Position numbers and translations under genes: made by a program. From positions 1,116,501-1,180,500 of the forward strand of contig WAID01000015.1 of the NCBI GenBank assembly GCA_016584495.1: a stretch of DNA of 64,000 nt, in the 5' to 3' direction. Shown in pieces: positions 34,469-45,163 of the stretch. Below the pieces are notes generated by a model that had not been told where the DNA came from, did no database searches, and worked only from the letters and a program-made list of their open reading frames with translations. This DNA is from Celoporthe dispersa (taxonomy: Eukaryota > Ascomycota > Sordariomycetes > Diaporthales > Cryphonectriaceae). How positions within the stretch are numbered: position 1 is the stretch's first letter; every line of letters begins with the position of its first letter.

Positions 34469-35831
34469 ATGGCGTCACATATCGTCACAGCAACACAGCT
34501 CTCATCTGATGGCTTCAGCAAATCGCAGCCCCAAGACGGGCATCACCGCGAGACCCTCCAGGCGCCACTACCCAATCCCTCCCTCCAGGTCACCGCCGAC
34601 CACCAGCTCAAGCTCGTCGAGGCCCCCGTCTACGCACCCGGGCCGGGCGAGGTCCTCGTGCACATCAAGACAACAGGCATCTGCGGCTCGGACGTGCACT
34701 TTTGGAAGTCAGGCCGGATCGGGTCGCTCGTCGTGGAGGGCGACTGCATCCTGGGCCACGAGGCGGCGGGTGTGGTGGTCAGGTGTGGCGCGGGCGTGGC
34801 TGGCTTGAGGCCTGGCGACAAGGTGGCCGTCGAGCCGGGCGTGCCGTGTGAGAAGTGTTTCCTGTGTGGGATGGGGAAGTATAACCTTTGCGAAGAGGTT
34901 CACTTCTCCGGGGTTTACCCCTATGATGGCACGCTGCAGCGGTATAAAGTCCATCCTGCGAGGTGGCTGTATAAGTTGAGTGGCTGGCCTGAGATGCCTG
35001 ATCTGGCCTCGATGGATGACTGCTAACTATCTAACTAAAATTCCACGTAATCACAGGATGCCTAACAGCATGACATTTACCGAGGCCGCGCTTCTCGAGC
35101 CCTTGAGCGTCGTCCTCCAGGCCCTGCGGGTCGCCAGCCTCACTCTCGGGCGCGGAGCCGTCATCTGTGGTGCCGGGCCCATCGGCCTGACCGCCCTCCT
35201 CGCGGCCCGGGCGTCTGGTGCGCATCCCATTGTCATCACAGATGTAGAGCCAGGCCGTCTCGAGTTTGCCAGACAGCTCGTGCCGTCCTGCCTTGCCTAC
35301 CGGGTCGACACGTCCCTCGACGCACGAGGCAATGCGAGGGGGGTCAGGAACCTATTTGGTGCTCGTGGAAGCGAGGGAGAGGCTGGCGAGGAGTATCTCG
35401 CGCCGCCCTGCGTGATTGAGTGCACCGGCGTTGAGTCGAGCGTGTGCACTGCGGCCTTTACGGTTCGTCGTGGTGGGAGGGTGGTGGTGGTCGGCGTGGG
35501 CAGGGATACTATGAACAACCTGCCCTTTATGCACCTTTCGTTGGCCGAGGTATGGACAACAGACCCTTTCCCACCTGATCCCACAATAAAATAACAAGTC
35601 GACCGATGCTCACTCTTCTTTTAGATTGACCTTCGTTTCATCAACCGCTATACGGACACCTGGCCGGCAGGTATAGCATGCATGAGTGGAGGTATTATTG
35701 ATATGACGAGACTTGTGACGCATACTTTTCCGCTGGAGAAGGCTTTGGAAGGCCTGACCTTGTCGTCTGACCCGAGGAACGGAAGTATCAAAGTTCACAT
35801 AGTAGATGACACCGAGACGGTGTTGTTCTAG
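34469..35831 (+). CDS. lad1: Polyol dehydrogenase, L-arabinitol 4-dehydrogenase type
   Basis: Zinc-dependent NAD(P) medium-chain dehydrogenase oxidising L-arabinitol to L-xylulose (or a related polyol such as xylitol or sorbitol) in pentose catabolism, cytosolic. Exons 34469-34974, 35057-35549, 35625-35831; introns 82 and 75 nt (GTTGAG and GTATGG donors, CTAAC branch); 401 residues. Seen: catalytic zinc ligands in GICGSDVHFW, GHEAAGVV and the Glu of LLEPLSV; structural zinc CEKCFLCGMGKYNLC; Rossmann VICGAGPIGLTALLAARASGA with acid TDVEP after beta 2, indicating NAD preference. The stretch SGRIGSLVVEGDCILGHEAA is characteristic of fungal arabinitol dehydrogenases. No frame break. Exact substrate is inferred. 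Confidence 0.87.
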
Positions 35832-36217
35832 ACCATGAACTTACCAAAATGGAAGACTTAAACCGTATTCTTTGATGCATGTTAAGACGTGATTTAACGC
35901 AGGCGAAGCCGTTTTCACGTTGATTATCCTTTTCACGCAGGCACAAATGCGTCTCAGTGTGGCATGTAGTCATCCGTGCCATCGGGCTTATGATGATGTT
36001 GGCCGGACTTAAACCTACTTCCGTCTATGTCCTGTAATCAGTTGCATCCTATAAAAAAACATACACTGGGACAGTAGAGCGGTCAGAACACGGGCTTGAA
36101 AGGAGCTCTTCTCAAAGGTCATCAAAGCTTTCAACATTTCCGTGTAGCTCGGACCGCAGCCTCATTGATCCTCAGTGCACGAGATAATCACTCGACCACC
36201 GAACCATTAACCTCATC
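35832..36217. other. Intergenic
   Basis: 3' flank of the dehydrogenase and 5' region of the decarboxylase; nothing recognised. Confidence 0.6.
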
Positions 36218-37191
36218 ATGGCCTCCGTAACCAGGACAATCACCTTGGAAGAGCACGTGGCTTTCCCATCCCTCGGCTCCGACAGCGATTTCTACAGCGC
36301 CATGTGGAAGGTCTTCCCAAGGCCCGCGAACAGCTATGGGACCACGGCACGAACCGCCTCGCGGACATGGACGCCAACAACGTGTCCTTCCAGATCATGT
36401 CGCACATCCCAGGGATAGGCGCATCCAACATTACAGGGTGCCGCGGCGCCAACGACGAGATGGCAGCCGCTGTGCAAAAGAACCCCAAACGCCTGGGAGG
36501 GTTCGCTGTGCTGCCGATGGCGCACCCCAAAGAGGCGGCAGAGGAGCTCGAGCGGGCCGTCAAGCATCTCGGCCTCCTGGGGGCCCTGGTCGATAATCAT
36601 CTCGAAGACGGAACGCACTACGACGACGAGAAGTTCTGGCCCGTCTTCGAGGTGGCGGAGAGGCTGGGTGTGCCTATCTACCCGCACCCGACGCCTCAGA
36701 CGCAGGAGACCGTGGAAAAGTACTACGCGGGTAACTATCCCGCTCATGTGGCCATCGCCTTGTCCAGCGGTGCTTGGGGCTGGCATGAGAACGTCGGCCT
36801 GCACTTCCTCAAGCTCTACTCGGCAGGGCTGTTTGACCGGTTCCCCAAGCTGAAGCTGATCCTCGGACACATGGGCGAGATGGTGCCGTACTACCTGGAC
36901 CGGGCCATCAGGCTGCCACTCTTCAAGATGAAGCACGTCAACAGGTCCCTGAAGGAGGTCTGGGACGAGAACGTCTGGGTGACGACGAGCAGCATGTTCA
37001 GCCTGAACCCCTTGGCGACTTTGTTGCGGAATACCAAGGTGGACCGGATCATGTACAGCATTGATTATCCTTTTGAGAAGATGGAGCTCGGTCCGCGGTT
37101 CCTCGAGGAGCTGGCTGGCAGCGGAATGGTCACCCGAGAGGAGCTTGAGATGATTGCGTACAAGAATGCGGAAAGATTGCTGAGACTGTAG
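36218..37191 (+). CDS. Amidohydrolase-2 family decarboxylase
   Basis: Metal-dependent non-oxidative decarboxylase of the 2,3-dihydroxybenzoate / gamma-resorcylate decarboxylase group, acting on hydroxybenzoates. Motifs: LEEHVAFP at residue 10 (E-x-H metal motif), MSHIPGIGA, GFAVLPMAHPKEAAEEL, VPIYPHPTPQ, LKLILGHMGEM and the acid in YSIDYPFE near the C-terminus. The start ATG at 36218 and the main frame differ by one base; a base missing next to CCC 36316-36318 gives 324 residues, the family's usual size. Single exon. The substrate cannot be told. Confidence 0.85.
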
Positions 37192-37430
37192 AGAGGGCCG
37201 ACATACCTAGCCTATCTATGACTATCTCTTAGAATCTTGTCGTCCTGTTTTTAAAGAAAGCGCAACATTACCTTCATTTTCTAGCCTAGATCATATCTCG
37301 ATGGAATAATAAGGAACAAGGCAATCATCCACTTAACAACGAATGATCCAAGTGACACTCAAGCGTGATACAGCTATAACGCTTTTTCTCTTCTCTAGCC
37401 CACTCCAGATAAACCCACAAGGCTCCATGC

Positions 37431-38084
37431 TCAAGGATGAGATGCTGAAATGGAAGGAGGAGGCAGAGCGAGGGCCTCCCGCCCAGCAACCCATGTCAAC
37501 GCCGCAGCCTCGGCCTCGTCCATATTGCGCCCAGCCGTCTCCAGCGCCGTCCACAACCGCTGCTGCCCTCCCCTGCGGCTATCATAGACAAGCTCAAACG
37601 CCTCACTCGCCTTTCTAATGAAGATGACATACCCGTTGACACAAAAATTCAAGTACCTGGCACTCTCGACCCGTTCGCCCTCGCTGGAAGCGTCACGGAT
37701 AATCCCCTTTCCACCGTCCACCATCTTGTCCAGGATCCCGACCGTCTTGTCCTTGGCAGTGGTGGCTGCAGAACTGATCTTCTCCTCCCACGCTTCCTCC
37801 TTGGGACTCTCTGTCTTGAGCCCCTCGACGACGGCGTGGAATTTTCCGTAGGCCTTGCGGCCGGCGCGGACGGTGTCCCTGTGCAGGTCGCGCAGCCTGA
37901 GGTTGATGTTGCTGGTATCGCCGCTCACGTCAATCTGGGGAGGCTCAGAAGTTGCGTGTGAAGACAGCTTCTCGGGGGCGATGCGGAAGTTTGTTGTCCG
38001 GTACCGCTTCGCCAGAGCGATGTGTTCGTCTATGATGGACTCCCATTTTTCTGGTCCCGTCATATTGTTGGTGTCTGTTTCCAT
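37431..38084 (-). CDS. Hypothetical protein, 217 residues
   Basis: Not recognised. Open frame from ATG 38084; the frame is open without an ATG up to 38150, so an upstream exon is possible. Composition is mixed with helical stretches (WESIIDEHIALAKRYRTTNF, LRDLHRDTVRAGRKAYGKF, TTAKDKTVGILDKMVDGGKG). A weakly hydrophobic piece YLNFCVNGYVIFIRKASEAF sits at about residue 145. Codon use fits neighbouring genes, which supports it being real. Confidence 0.6.
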   Translation of the reverse strand: METDTNNMTGPEKWESIIDEHIALAKRYRTTNFRIAPEKLSSHATSEPPQIDVSGDTSNINLRLRDLHRDTVRAGRKAYGKFHAVVEGLKTESPKEEAWEEKISSAATTAKDKTVGILDKMVDGGKGIIRDASSEGERVESARYLNFCVNGYVIFIRKASEAFELVYDSRRGGQQRLWTALETAGRNMDEAEAAALTWVAGREALALPPPSISASHP

Positions 38085-40007
38085 GACTAGCAAAGGCTGA
38101 TTGCGCAGGATTTCGAGGTCTTTATGAATGTCAGTAAGATGGAAGACCAGTTATTTAAACGCGTGGAGCTCTCTAATTCAGTACTGATCTCATACTACGG
38201 CATGTGATGCGTTATATACTGTTCTATCTGGGAAAATGAGAGGCGGGCTTGGGAAGAGACGAGCCACCATACGCCTAGGCTTAGATGTGAGCGTGTTTGT
38301 GGTGCGCGAGCGTATGCATGTTCTAGAGCTCTCGAGTTCCTAGTCATCATCCGATCATGATCAGGGAACACTATTTCTAAGCGATATGCACTTTAGAGAC
38401 ACGACTAGACAGAGTTTTCTGTATGTCCCAGAAGCCATGCATGTTTGAGCACCATCATACTACAGTACACAAGCTTTACGGACGTAGGCTACGAAAAGGC
38501 AGGCTTTTATCACTGCCGAGAGACAGGCGTTGGTAGTATTTCTTACAAGATAGAAAATCCCTCCGGGATGTCAGTGTTTCCTTTTATTTTCTCCCTCTCT
38601 CTTCCCCCCTCTGAAGAGCACCAAGGTGTTTGCGGCAAAATCGATCTAGCGAGCCTAGAGGTGATCATAAAGGTTCATTAGGAGGTTTAAATTGCCACAG
38701 CACATGGTGGACATGGTTCATGAGCTGCTGGAAAGATTGAGAGGCGAAGAAGACTTTGCACTGAGAGGCAGACCTCTTGACATCTTTGGGAGCACAGTGG
38801 CTGTGAGATCCGAAACTGCTAGGAATTATCATTGCCAAGTCTATTATTCTAATCCAGCATTCAGATCATGTCTCTCACTTGACGAGTAGATTAGGATGGT
38901 ACCTAGGTAGCATACCAGCTTGCAGTTACTGGGGATTGTAAGGTCTCACTACAGACTTCTCACCACAGAAACAACTAAGCAGCTAGCACTTTGACTTGTT
39001 AATATCTCGAGAGTTTCGACAGGAAATGGACGTCAGTATGAGTACGGATCGGACGCCTGGATGGAAATCTGAATAAGGCCAGAGGGTGGCCGTACAACTG
39101 ACGATAGGGACGAGACCTCACGGTATGCCAACGAGCCTAGGCAAACTTTGTCACATGTCTATTCAAAACCTGATGAACTGTTGAATATGTCTCAATGTCT
39201 CACTAAGGACGTGGGGGCACAGGCATGATACCCTGGCGAGATCCCACGAGAATGACTTTGAAGTCCCGAGCTGTCTTCAGAATTCCGAGGACGGCTGCTG
39301 GGTGGGGGGTGACTGTCACCAGGTACAAGATCCGGACAAGTCCTACCAGTCGGAAGGAGACTCCCGAAGAGAAAGAAGAAAAAAAAAGAAATCTTTTGAT
39401 CCACATGCAAGACCTCTACATAGTACCTATGGAATACAAAATAAAAACGCACTGCGTCCTACGCCATACATGTACAATAAATCACCCCACGAGATCATAC
39501 ATTAGTCCGGGCTATGCCCGGGCCCCGAACGGGAGCTGCAGATGGCTCTTTTCTGCGTAGCATGGCATATGCACGACATCGACTCTGAAGCCGATTGGGC
39601 AAGTGACCCGGCGACCTTCGGCTTTCGTGGACCGTCTCGCATGATGTGGTTCAGTAAGTCCTTGCCAGGTCAGGTCCGGACGAGAGATCACCATGAGACT
39701 GGCTGCCTTTGGGGCGATCACTGCAGCAGGCATGCGCTCGCAGCTATGCTTGCTTGAACCTGTCGGGTCACAAGCCCCGGGCCAAGAACAATGCTGTCGG
39801 TGTGATGTAATTGGGCCTGGTCAGGATTTCTCGTCACATTACTGACTGAGCAGACACCACAGCTGAGATGGAGGAGCGCAGTGTGAGATATAATACAAGC
39901 CCTGCCCCGGGCACACCTCAATGTCGTCACCCGGGAGGGTCCGCATTTTCCCACCTCTCGACCTGCCCAAGCCCTGGCGACAGACGGCTTATCCTCCGCG
40001 CCACAAT
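38085..40007. other. Intergenic of about 1.9 kb
   Basis: No gene supported. Short open frames at 38692-38889 and 39192-39452 have no domain. 39370-39395 is A-rich. Confidence 0.5.
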
Positions 40008-41043
40008 ATGCAGATCGACTCCAGACTCTCTTTGGCGGCTGTCAGCCTCAGCAGCCTCGCCGCGGTGCGGGCAGCTCCCGCCGTGCTGCCGCGAGACTCC
40101 CCAGGCGCCTTTCTTGAGCTCTGCAGCGACCTCAGTTTTATGAACGGCTGGCTGGTGGGGACGTGTTCAGCTGATAACGGCACCTCCATCACCAGCAGTG
40201 TCTGGTTGTCTTCTCTGATCGAGCTGGACGACGACACCCTCGAGGTAGGCCGACCTACCTACCTAATACTGTGTGTTGCCGCCAGTGATTGTACGTTGGC
40301 TAACAGCCTGTGACAGTGGGAAGTAGAGTAAGCGTAGATGGCCCTAGTGATAGCGGTGATGATGGTGACGGAAGAGCTTATTTACTAATAATGCAGTGGT
40401 GACTACTATGCCTCCTGTGTAAACGGAGCCTCTGGCTATCTCGACAACTCCACCCTCGTGTCCCAGTGCGAGCTGGGCGGACCGAACATTACCATTGACC
40501 TGGGTACGCCTCCTGCTCCAGTCCTGCCGCAAGAGTGCTGTGGCTTACCTACTGACCGTTTTTCACAAAGCGGAACACGTGCTCGTCTACGACGGCTTCC
40601 TCCTCTCCGACCTAGCAGGCACACCTGAAGGCCCAACATCATCCTCCAGCACAGTCAGCGTGCCCGCGGCCAGCAACCATTTCGCCTACCAGATCTACCT
40701 CTTCAACGCCGCCCTCGCCCGCTACTGCGCGGAGTTTGGCACCGAGGACGCGGCCTTCGGCGTCGAGCTGTACGCGGCCGGCCCGCAGGACTGCCACAGC
40801 TTCCCGCTGGCCGACTGGAAGACGTCCAACGGCTGGTACGCGGAGCCGCCGCCCTTTGTGGCCGTGGTGGACTACCTGAACTATGGCTGGCAGGTGTCGG
40901 CGTATGCCACGGATACCTGCGAGGGGGATCCGGTGGCTACGTTTGGCTATGGGTCGACGTATAGCGACGTCGGGTGTCTTGAGCTGGGCGTGGCTGCGGC
41001 CGGGTTCAAGGTCGAGCCTCTGTGGAATGCCTTCTGGCTGTGA
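40008..41043 (+). CDS. Secreted cyanovirin-N homologue with an 11-nt microexon
   Basis: Probable secreted glycan-binding protein. Four exons: 40008-40244, 40317-40327, 40397-40503, 40571-41043; introns 72, 69 and 67 nt, all GT-AG with plausible CTAAC/CTAAT/CTGAC branch sites; 275 residues in phase. Residues 1-22 are a signal peptide ending VRA. Residues about 30-125 fit the CVNH pattern: FLELCSDLSFMNGWLVGTC, SSVWLSSLIELDDDTLEW, GDYYASCVNGASGYLDNSTL, QCELGGPNITIDL, with the expected Leu, Asn and Cys positions. The microexon TGGGAAGTAGA encodes the Trp-Glu-Val that closes the first half-repeat. Residues 126-275 are an unrecognised Cys-containing domain (YCAEFGTEDAAFGVELYA, DCHSFPLADWKTSNGWY). 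Confidence 0.8.
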
Positions 41044-41590
41044 GGTGAGCTAGGCCGGGCGGATGAGGGCAGAGGAGGTGAGATGATTAGCAAGAAGAAG
41101 CTGTGTCTTGGTTACGACTTTTTTGTTCCCCTCCTTCTTTCTCTTTTTTCTTTTTTTTTTTTTTTTTTTTTTCCTTTCAGGGAGGAAGGGAAAATGGAAA
41201 CTCATGATTGTCACGATAGAATTCAAAAAGGTGGATATGAGTTAGAAGTAAAAGTAATACTAAGAATTTAGAGAACGAGAGCGAGAGAGAGAAAAACGGG
41301 GTCTGTCCAAAGAAAATAATAGGGAGTTGTTGCAAGCTCTACATAGTGCATGGATACGCTGGGGACAGGGCTGGAGAGGTAGAGAGATGCGCTCTGGTAC
41401 AGGGGGGTTGTTGGGGGGCCGGGGGGCGGAATGAGCAGTCCACCCGCCTAAACCTGTCACCCTGTCCAGCCAGTAGCCTTCTGCCCAAAAGTCAGCTTCA
41501 CAAGACACGAAATCAAGCACGTCCATATTCGCCACGCCACGCCACGCCCAGAGACGTCTGCTTTTTTCTACTCGGCAGACAGCAAGCTGC
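41044..41590. other. Intergenic with poly-T tract
   Basis: T-rich run with about 23 consecutive T at 41149-41172. No gene. Confidence 0.6.
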
Positions 41591-42814
41591 ATGAGGCTAC
41601 GGGCTGCACATCTGGCACCAATCATCATGGCATCGACAACCCCGCTCGGCCGCATCACGCGGGCGTCCATGGCGCGCTTCGCGTACACGGGTGTTGACGC
41701 GCCGGATATCGAGGACATCATACCTCCCAGATCACAGAGCACGACGACAACCGAGGCCTCGAGGAAGCGCAAGCGCACGGTGGCCACCCGGGTGAAGAAG
41801 AAGGAGGAGGCGCAGGACGTGAGGATCAAGGCTGAAGGAGAGGTCGAGACCACCACAGCCCAGGCGGCCAGCTCCTCCGCTCCCGCCCGCCGCGCCCGCA
41901 AACCCGCCCGCAAGACCCACGACCCCGAGACCGGTGCCGAGACCGTCGCAGCGCCGTCGGACTGGGAGGAGCTCTACGACACGGCCAAGACCATGCGCAT
42001 GCCGGGCGGCGCGGCAGCCAACGCGGCCGTCGACACGATGGGCTGCGAGAGGCTCGCCGACACCAGGGCCAGCCCGCGCGACCAGCGCTTCCACACCCTC
42101 GTGGCGCTGATGCTCTCGAGCCAGACCAAGGACACGACCAACGCGGTGGTCATGGCGCGGCTGAAGACGGAGCTGCCGCCACACGCACCCGGGGCGGCCC
42201 CCGGGCTGAACCTCGAGAACATGCTGGCCGTGGAGCCGGACAGGCTGAACGAGATGATCTGGGCGGTGGGGTTCCACAACAACAAGACCAGGTACCTGAA
42301 GCAGGCGGCGGTGATCCTCCGCGACCGGTGGGGCGGCGACATCCCGGACACCATCGAGGGCCTGGTCTCCCTGCCCGGGGTGGGGCCCAAGATGGCGCAC
42401 CTGTGCCTGTCGAGCGCGTGGGGCCGGACCGAGGGGATCGGCGTCGATGTGCACGTGCACCGCATCACGAACCTGTGGGGGTGGCACAGGACGAGCACGC
42501 CCGAGCAGACGAGGCTGGCGCTGCAGGGCTGGCTGCCGCGCGACAGGTGGCGCGAGATCAACTGGCTGCTGGTCGGGCTGGGCCAGACCGTCTGTGCGCC
42601 CGTGGGGAGGAAGTGTGGGGACTGCGAGCTGGGGCTCGGCGGTATGTGCAAGGCGGCGGACAGGGCCAAGGTGATGCAGGGGCGGAAGCTGCGGGAGAAG
42701 GCGGAGGTCGAGGTGAAGACAGAGGGGGCCGGGAAGGCTGTCAAGACCGAGGAGGAGGAGGACGACGACGACGAAGCTGCACGGCCTACGAAACGACGAG
42801 GGGGACGCAGCTGA
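41591..42814 (+). CDS. NTH1: Endonuclease III homologue (DNA glycosylase/AP lyase)
   Basis: Removes oxidised pyrimidines and cuts AP sites in base excision repair, in nucleus and mitochondria. Single exon, 407 residues from ATG 41591; ATG 41627 is an alternative start (395 residues), and dual starts could serve dual targeting. N-terminal 115 residues are basic. HhH-GPD domain from about residue 165: TLVALMLSSQTKDTTNAVVM, helix-hairpin-helix LVSLPGVGPKMAHL with the catalytic Lys, GVDVHVHRITNLWGW with the catalytic Asp, then the 4Fe-4S cluster C-x7-C-x2-C-x7-C in CAPVGRKCGDCELGLGGMC. The C-terminal tail is acidic and Lys-rich. No frame break. Confidence 0.93.
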   Translation: MRLRAAHLAPIIMASTTPLGRITRASMARFAYTGVDAPDIEDIIPPRSQSTTTTEASRKRKRTVATRVKKKEEAQDVRIKAEGEVETTTAQAASSSAPARRARKPARKTHDPETGAETVAAPSDWEELYDTAKTMRMPGGAAANAAVDTMGCERLADTRASPRDQRFHTLVALMLSSQTKDTTNAVVMARLKTELPPHAPGAAPGLNLENMLAVEPDRLNEMIWAVGFHNNKTRYLKQAAVILRDRWGGDIPDTIEGLVSLPGVGPKMAHLCLSSAWGRTEGIGVDVHVHRITNLWGWHRTSTPEQTRLALQGWLPRDRWREINWLLVGLGQTVCAPVGRKCGDCELGLGGMCKAADRAKVMQGRKLREKAEVEVKTEGAGKAVKTEEEEDDDDEAARPTKRRGGRS

Positions 42815-43146
42815 GCAGGGCCACGGGATCACGACGCCTGCCTGCAATGTTGGACACGGTCACCGGCTATAGCACGAGAAGAAGCTGTAATGTGTGACTG
42901 CCTGAACGCATCTCATTGTCCGAGGAGGTGCCTCTCCCGGCTGTACCTCTGCCCGACGAGCCGATAAAGTGCAAGCAGGGCCCTCTCTAGACAGCTGAGC
43001 TCCCACCGACGCCCTGCCGTACAGGCATGTACAATGCCTCCAATTCCACATGAACAAACGTCGGGCCATCCACTAGACATTCTTGCCCAGCCTGACCTGG
43101 CCTGCCCTCGCACCTCACCCCCCTCAGCTCGTATGACACCCTCCCC
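42815..43146. other. Intergenic between convergent genes
   Basis: 3' flanks only; nothing recognised. Confidence 0.6.
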
Positions 43147-43476
43147 TCAACCCGTCTTGACAGCCTGCGTCTTCTGGCTCTCCAGCTTGGCCACGAGGCG
43201 GTCATGGGACTCCTTCTTACACTGCGAGACAAAAGCAACCCCCGACGTCAGCGTCTCTTCAGCCCAGGCCAGCTTCTGGCGCGCGTGCGTAGTGGGGGAG
43301 GGAGGGGAGGGGGAGAGGGAAGGGTAACTCACATCCTCCAGGCCATCGCACTTGTGGTCTTCGAGCAGGCGGTGCTTGGCGCAGAAGTGGCCCTGGCAGA
43401 AGGAGCAGTCGCCTACGATGCGCTGGGCCTCGGCCCTGCAGTCGGCCAGGGAGCAGCGGACCTTCTTGGGCGCCAT
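43147..43476 (-). CDS. Small AN1-type zinc-finger protein, 72 residues
   Basis: Exons 43476-43333 and 43221-43147 with a 111-nt intron (GTGAGT donor, CTCGCAG acceptor). The AN1 zinc finger fills residues 7-48: CSLADC, VGDCSFCQGHFCAKH, DHKC, which supplies the two C-x-C/C-x-H zinc sites. A charged helix KKESHDRLVAKLESQ ends the protein. Fungal members of this size are stress or proteasome-associated in the wider family; role here unknown. The start is the first ATG and the size is normal for this short fungal group. Confidence 0.85.
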   Translation of the reverse strand: MAPKKVRCSLADCRAEAQRIVGDCSFCQGHFCAKHRLLEDHKCDGLEDVSYPSLSPSPPSPTTHARQKLAWAEETLTSGVAFVSQCKKESHDRLVAKLESQKTQAVKTG

Positions 43477-43897
43477 CTGTGCTGTCGTGTACGTGTATCG
43501 GTGGTTTTCTTTTTGGGGGGAGGGGTTTTTTTTTTTTTTCCTTCCGAGGGAGGGCAGGTAAGTGGCTACAGAGGGAATTGGTCGAGGGAGCTGTTTTCTC
43601 TGACGGGTTCCCGCTGTCGTCGGCGTGTAAGGCGCAGCTGCGTAAGATGGAGGAGGTAGGTCGAGGAAGGGAAGAAGGAAGGGAATGAATTGGCCAGTGG
43701 AGACGTTGACGGGGGAACCTCGTACGGTTTTCTGTTTTAGGCTTGATCTGTACGACACTGGTCATCGTCCACAAGGGGGGGGACAGAGCAATAAAGCACC
43801 TCAGCAGAGGCCATGACACCGTTGACTGTAGCTTCTTCCACCAGCAGCCGGTCTGGTCTTAGTGGAGTCTTCATTACTGTCTTGTAATGTCTTGAAG
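43477..43897. other. Intergenic
   Basis: A-rich on the minus strand (poly-T 43527-43539, poly-G 43517-43526 region) in the AN1 gene leader. No gene. Confidence 0.6.
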
Positions 43898-45163
43898 CTA
43901 GGCCAGCAGATGGCTGTAATTGCGAAGAACCTGTGCTGTGAGAGCAGGGAGGAACTGGGCGCGCTCCTGCAGATCACGGCCACGTGATTGGTCCCGAAGA
44001 AGATCTGCCTCGTGCAGCATGAGCTGGTCCATCTCCCCCAGGCGTTCCAGTATGCTCTCCGCCTTGGCTCTTGAGGCCATAGTCGTGGCCAGAAGACGGA
44101 ATCCGATCCTGGAGATTTCCAACATGACCTCTGGGAATGCGAGCGGTCGGCGCTCGGCGCAGATCCCAGAAACCACAAATGGCATGTAGGCCAGCGCTGT
44201 AGGTCTGTCGTAGCACAAGGAGAGGATACAGTCTTGCTGCGCGATCGCGAGCCAGAGCTTCCCCCTGAAGCGCCTGTGGCTCTCTGACGGCGAGTCGAGC
44301 AAACAGTCTTCGGAGTGCAGACCCAGACTTTGTGCGAGCCGGGTGGTGGTTCCAAGCAAGGCCCAGGCAGCATCGGCATTTCCGTCGTTCTGGAGAGTCG
44401 AGCCGAGGATCAACAAGGCCTGGAGACTTTCAACGAGCGGCCGGAGCAAGAAGTTAGCAAGCCGCAGTGCGTGAAACGAGCGCCTGGCGAGGTCTCGGGA
44501 AAGCTTTCGCCTCTCCTGTGCGCCCCTGTCGGAATACTGCGCACCGGCCGCAAGAATGGCGAGCAAAAGTGCCGTCCTCGCCGCGCCCTCCTGGCCGTCC
44601 GTAAACTTGTGTCCGCCCGTATCGCCAGCAGTGATGGTCTCGAGATAGCTGGTCAGGTACGCCTCGAAGTCCTCTCTGTCTAGGACGAGCGGACAGAGCG
44701 GACAGGGAATCGTGCACCAGATGCGATAGAAGTTGATAGTTTCGTTTCGCGTGGGCAACAGGCCTGCCAGCTCGAGGCTCTTCTAGCTTTCCGTGCCAGC
44801 ACGGATGAAAGCATACTGGCCTAAAGTGTTGCCGAGTCCCAACGCCGGCACAATGTCCTTGACCATCAGACCTTGAGCGCCGCCCATCTGACGCAGGTAG
44901 GATGCAGCAGAGTTCTCGCCCAGGAATGAACCTGAGCCAGGACTGCTGGATGGATCCGCAGCGACGGTAGATGCTGATACGCCCCGAGAAGCCACGCCGC
45001 TGTTATTGGCACCTGGCAAAGACGGATACGAGGCACGGTCATCGAGCTGAGACGCTCTGCTACCATGGTGATAGTCATGGTCGTGGTCATGGTCGTGATT
45101 TGTGTAGACGCAGATGTGCGGATGCTTTCTCTTGATGCACGTAGAGCAAGGCTTACTGATCAA
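43898..45163 (-). pseudogene. Damaged Zn2Cys6 transcription-factor gene
   Basis: Two open pieces in the same frame, 45163-44786 and 44780-43898, are separated by a single TAG at 44783-44785 between AFIRAGTES and KSLELAGLLPTRNETINFY. The first piece opens with the second half of a zinc cluster (KPCSTCIKRKHPHICVY) right after a good splice acceptor (CTAAT branch, TTGATCAG at about 45152), so the first half C-x2-C-x6-C should lie in an upstream exon; no convincing one was found. The second piece is the fungal-specific transcription-factor domain (AARTALLLAILAAGAQYSD, SLQALLILGSTLQNDGNADA, ARLAQSLGLH region, LWLAIAQQDCILSLCYDRP). A 37-nt intron covering the stop is possible but shorter than any other here. 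Confidence 0.75.
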
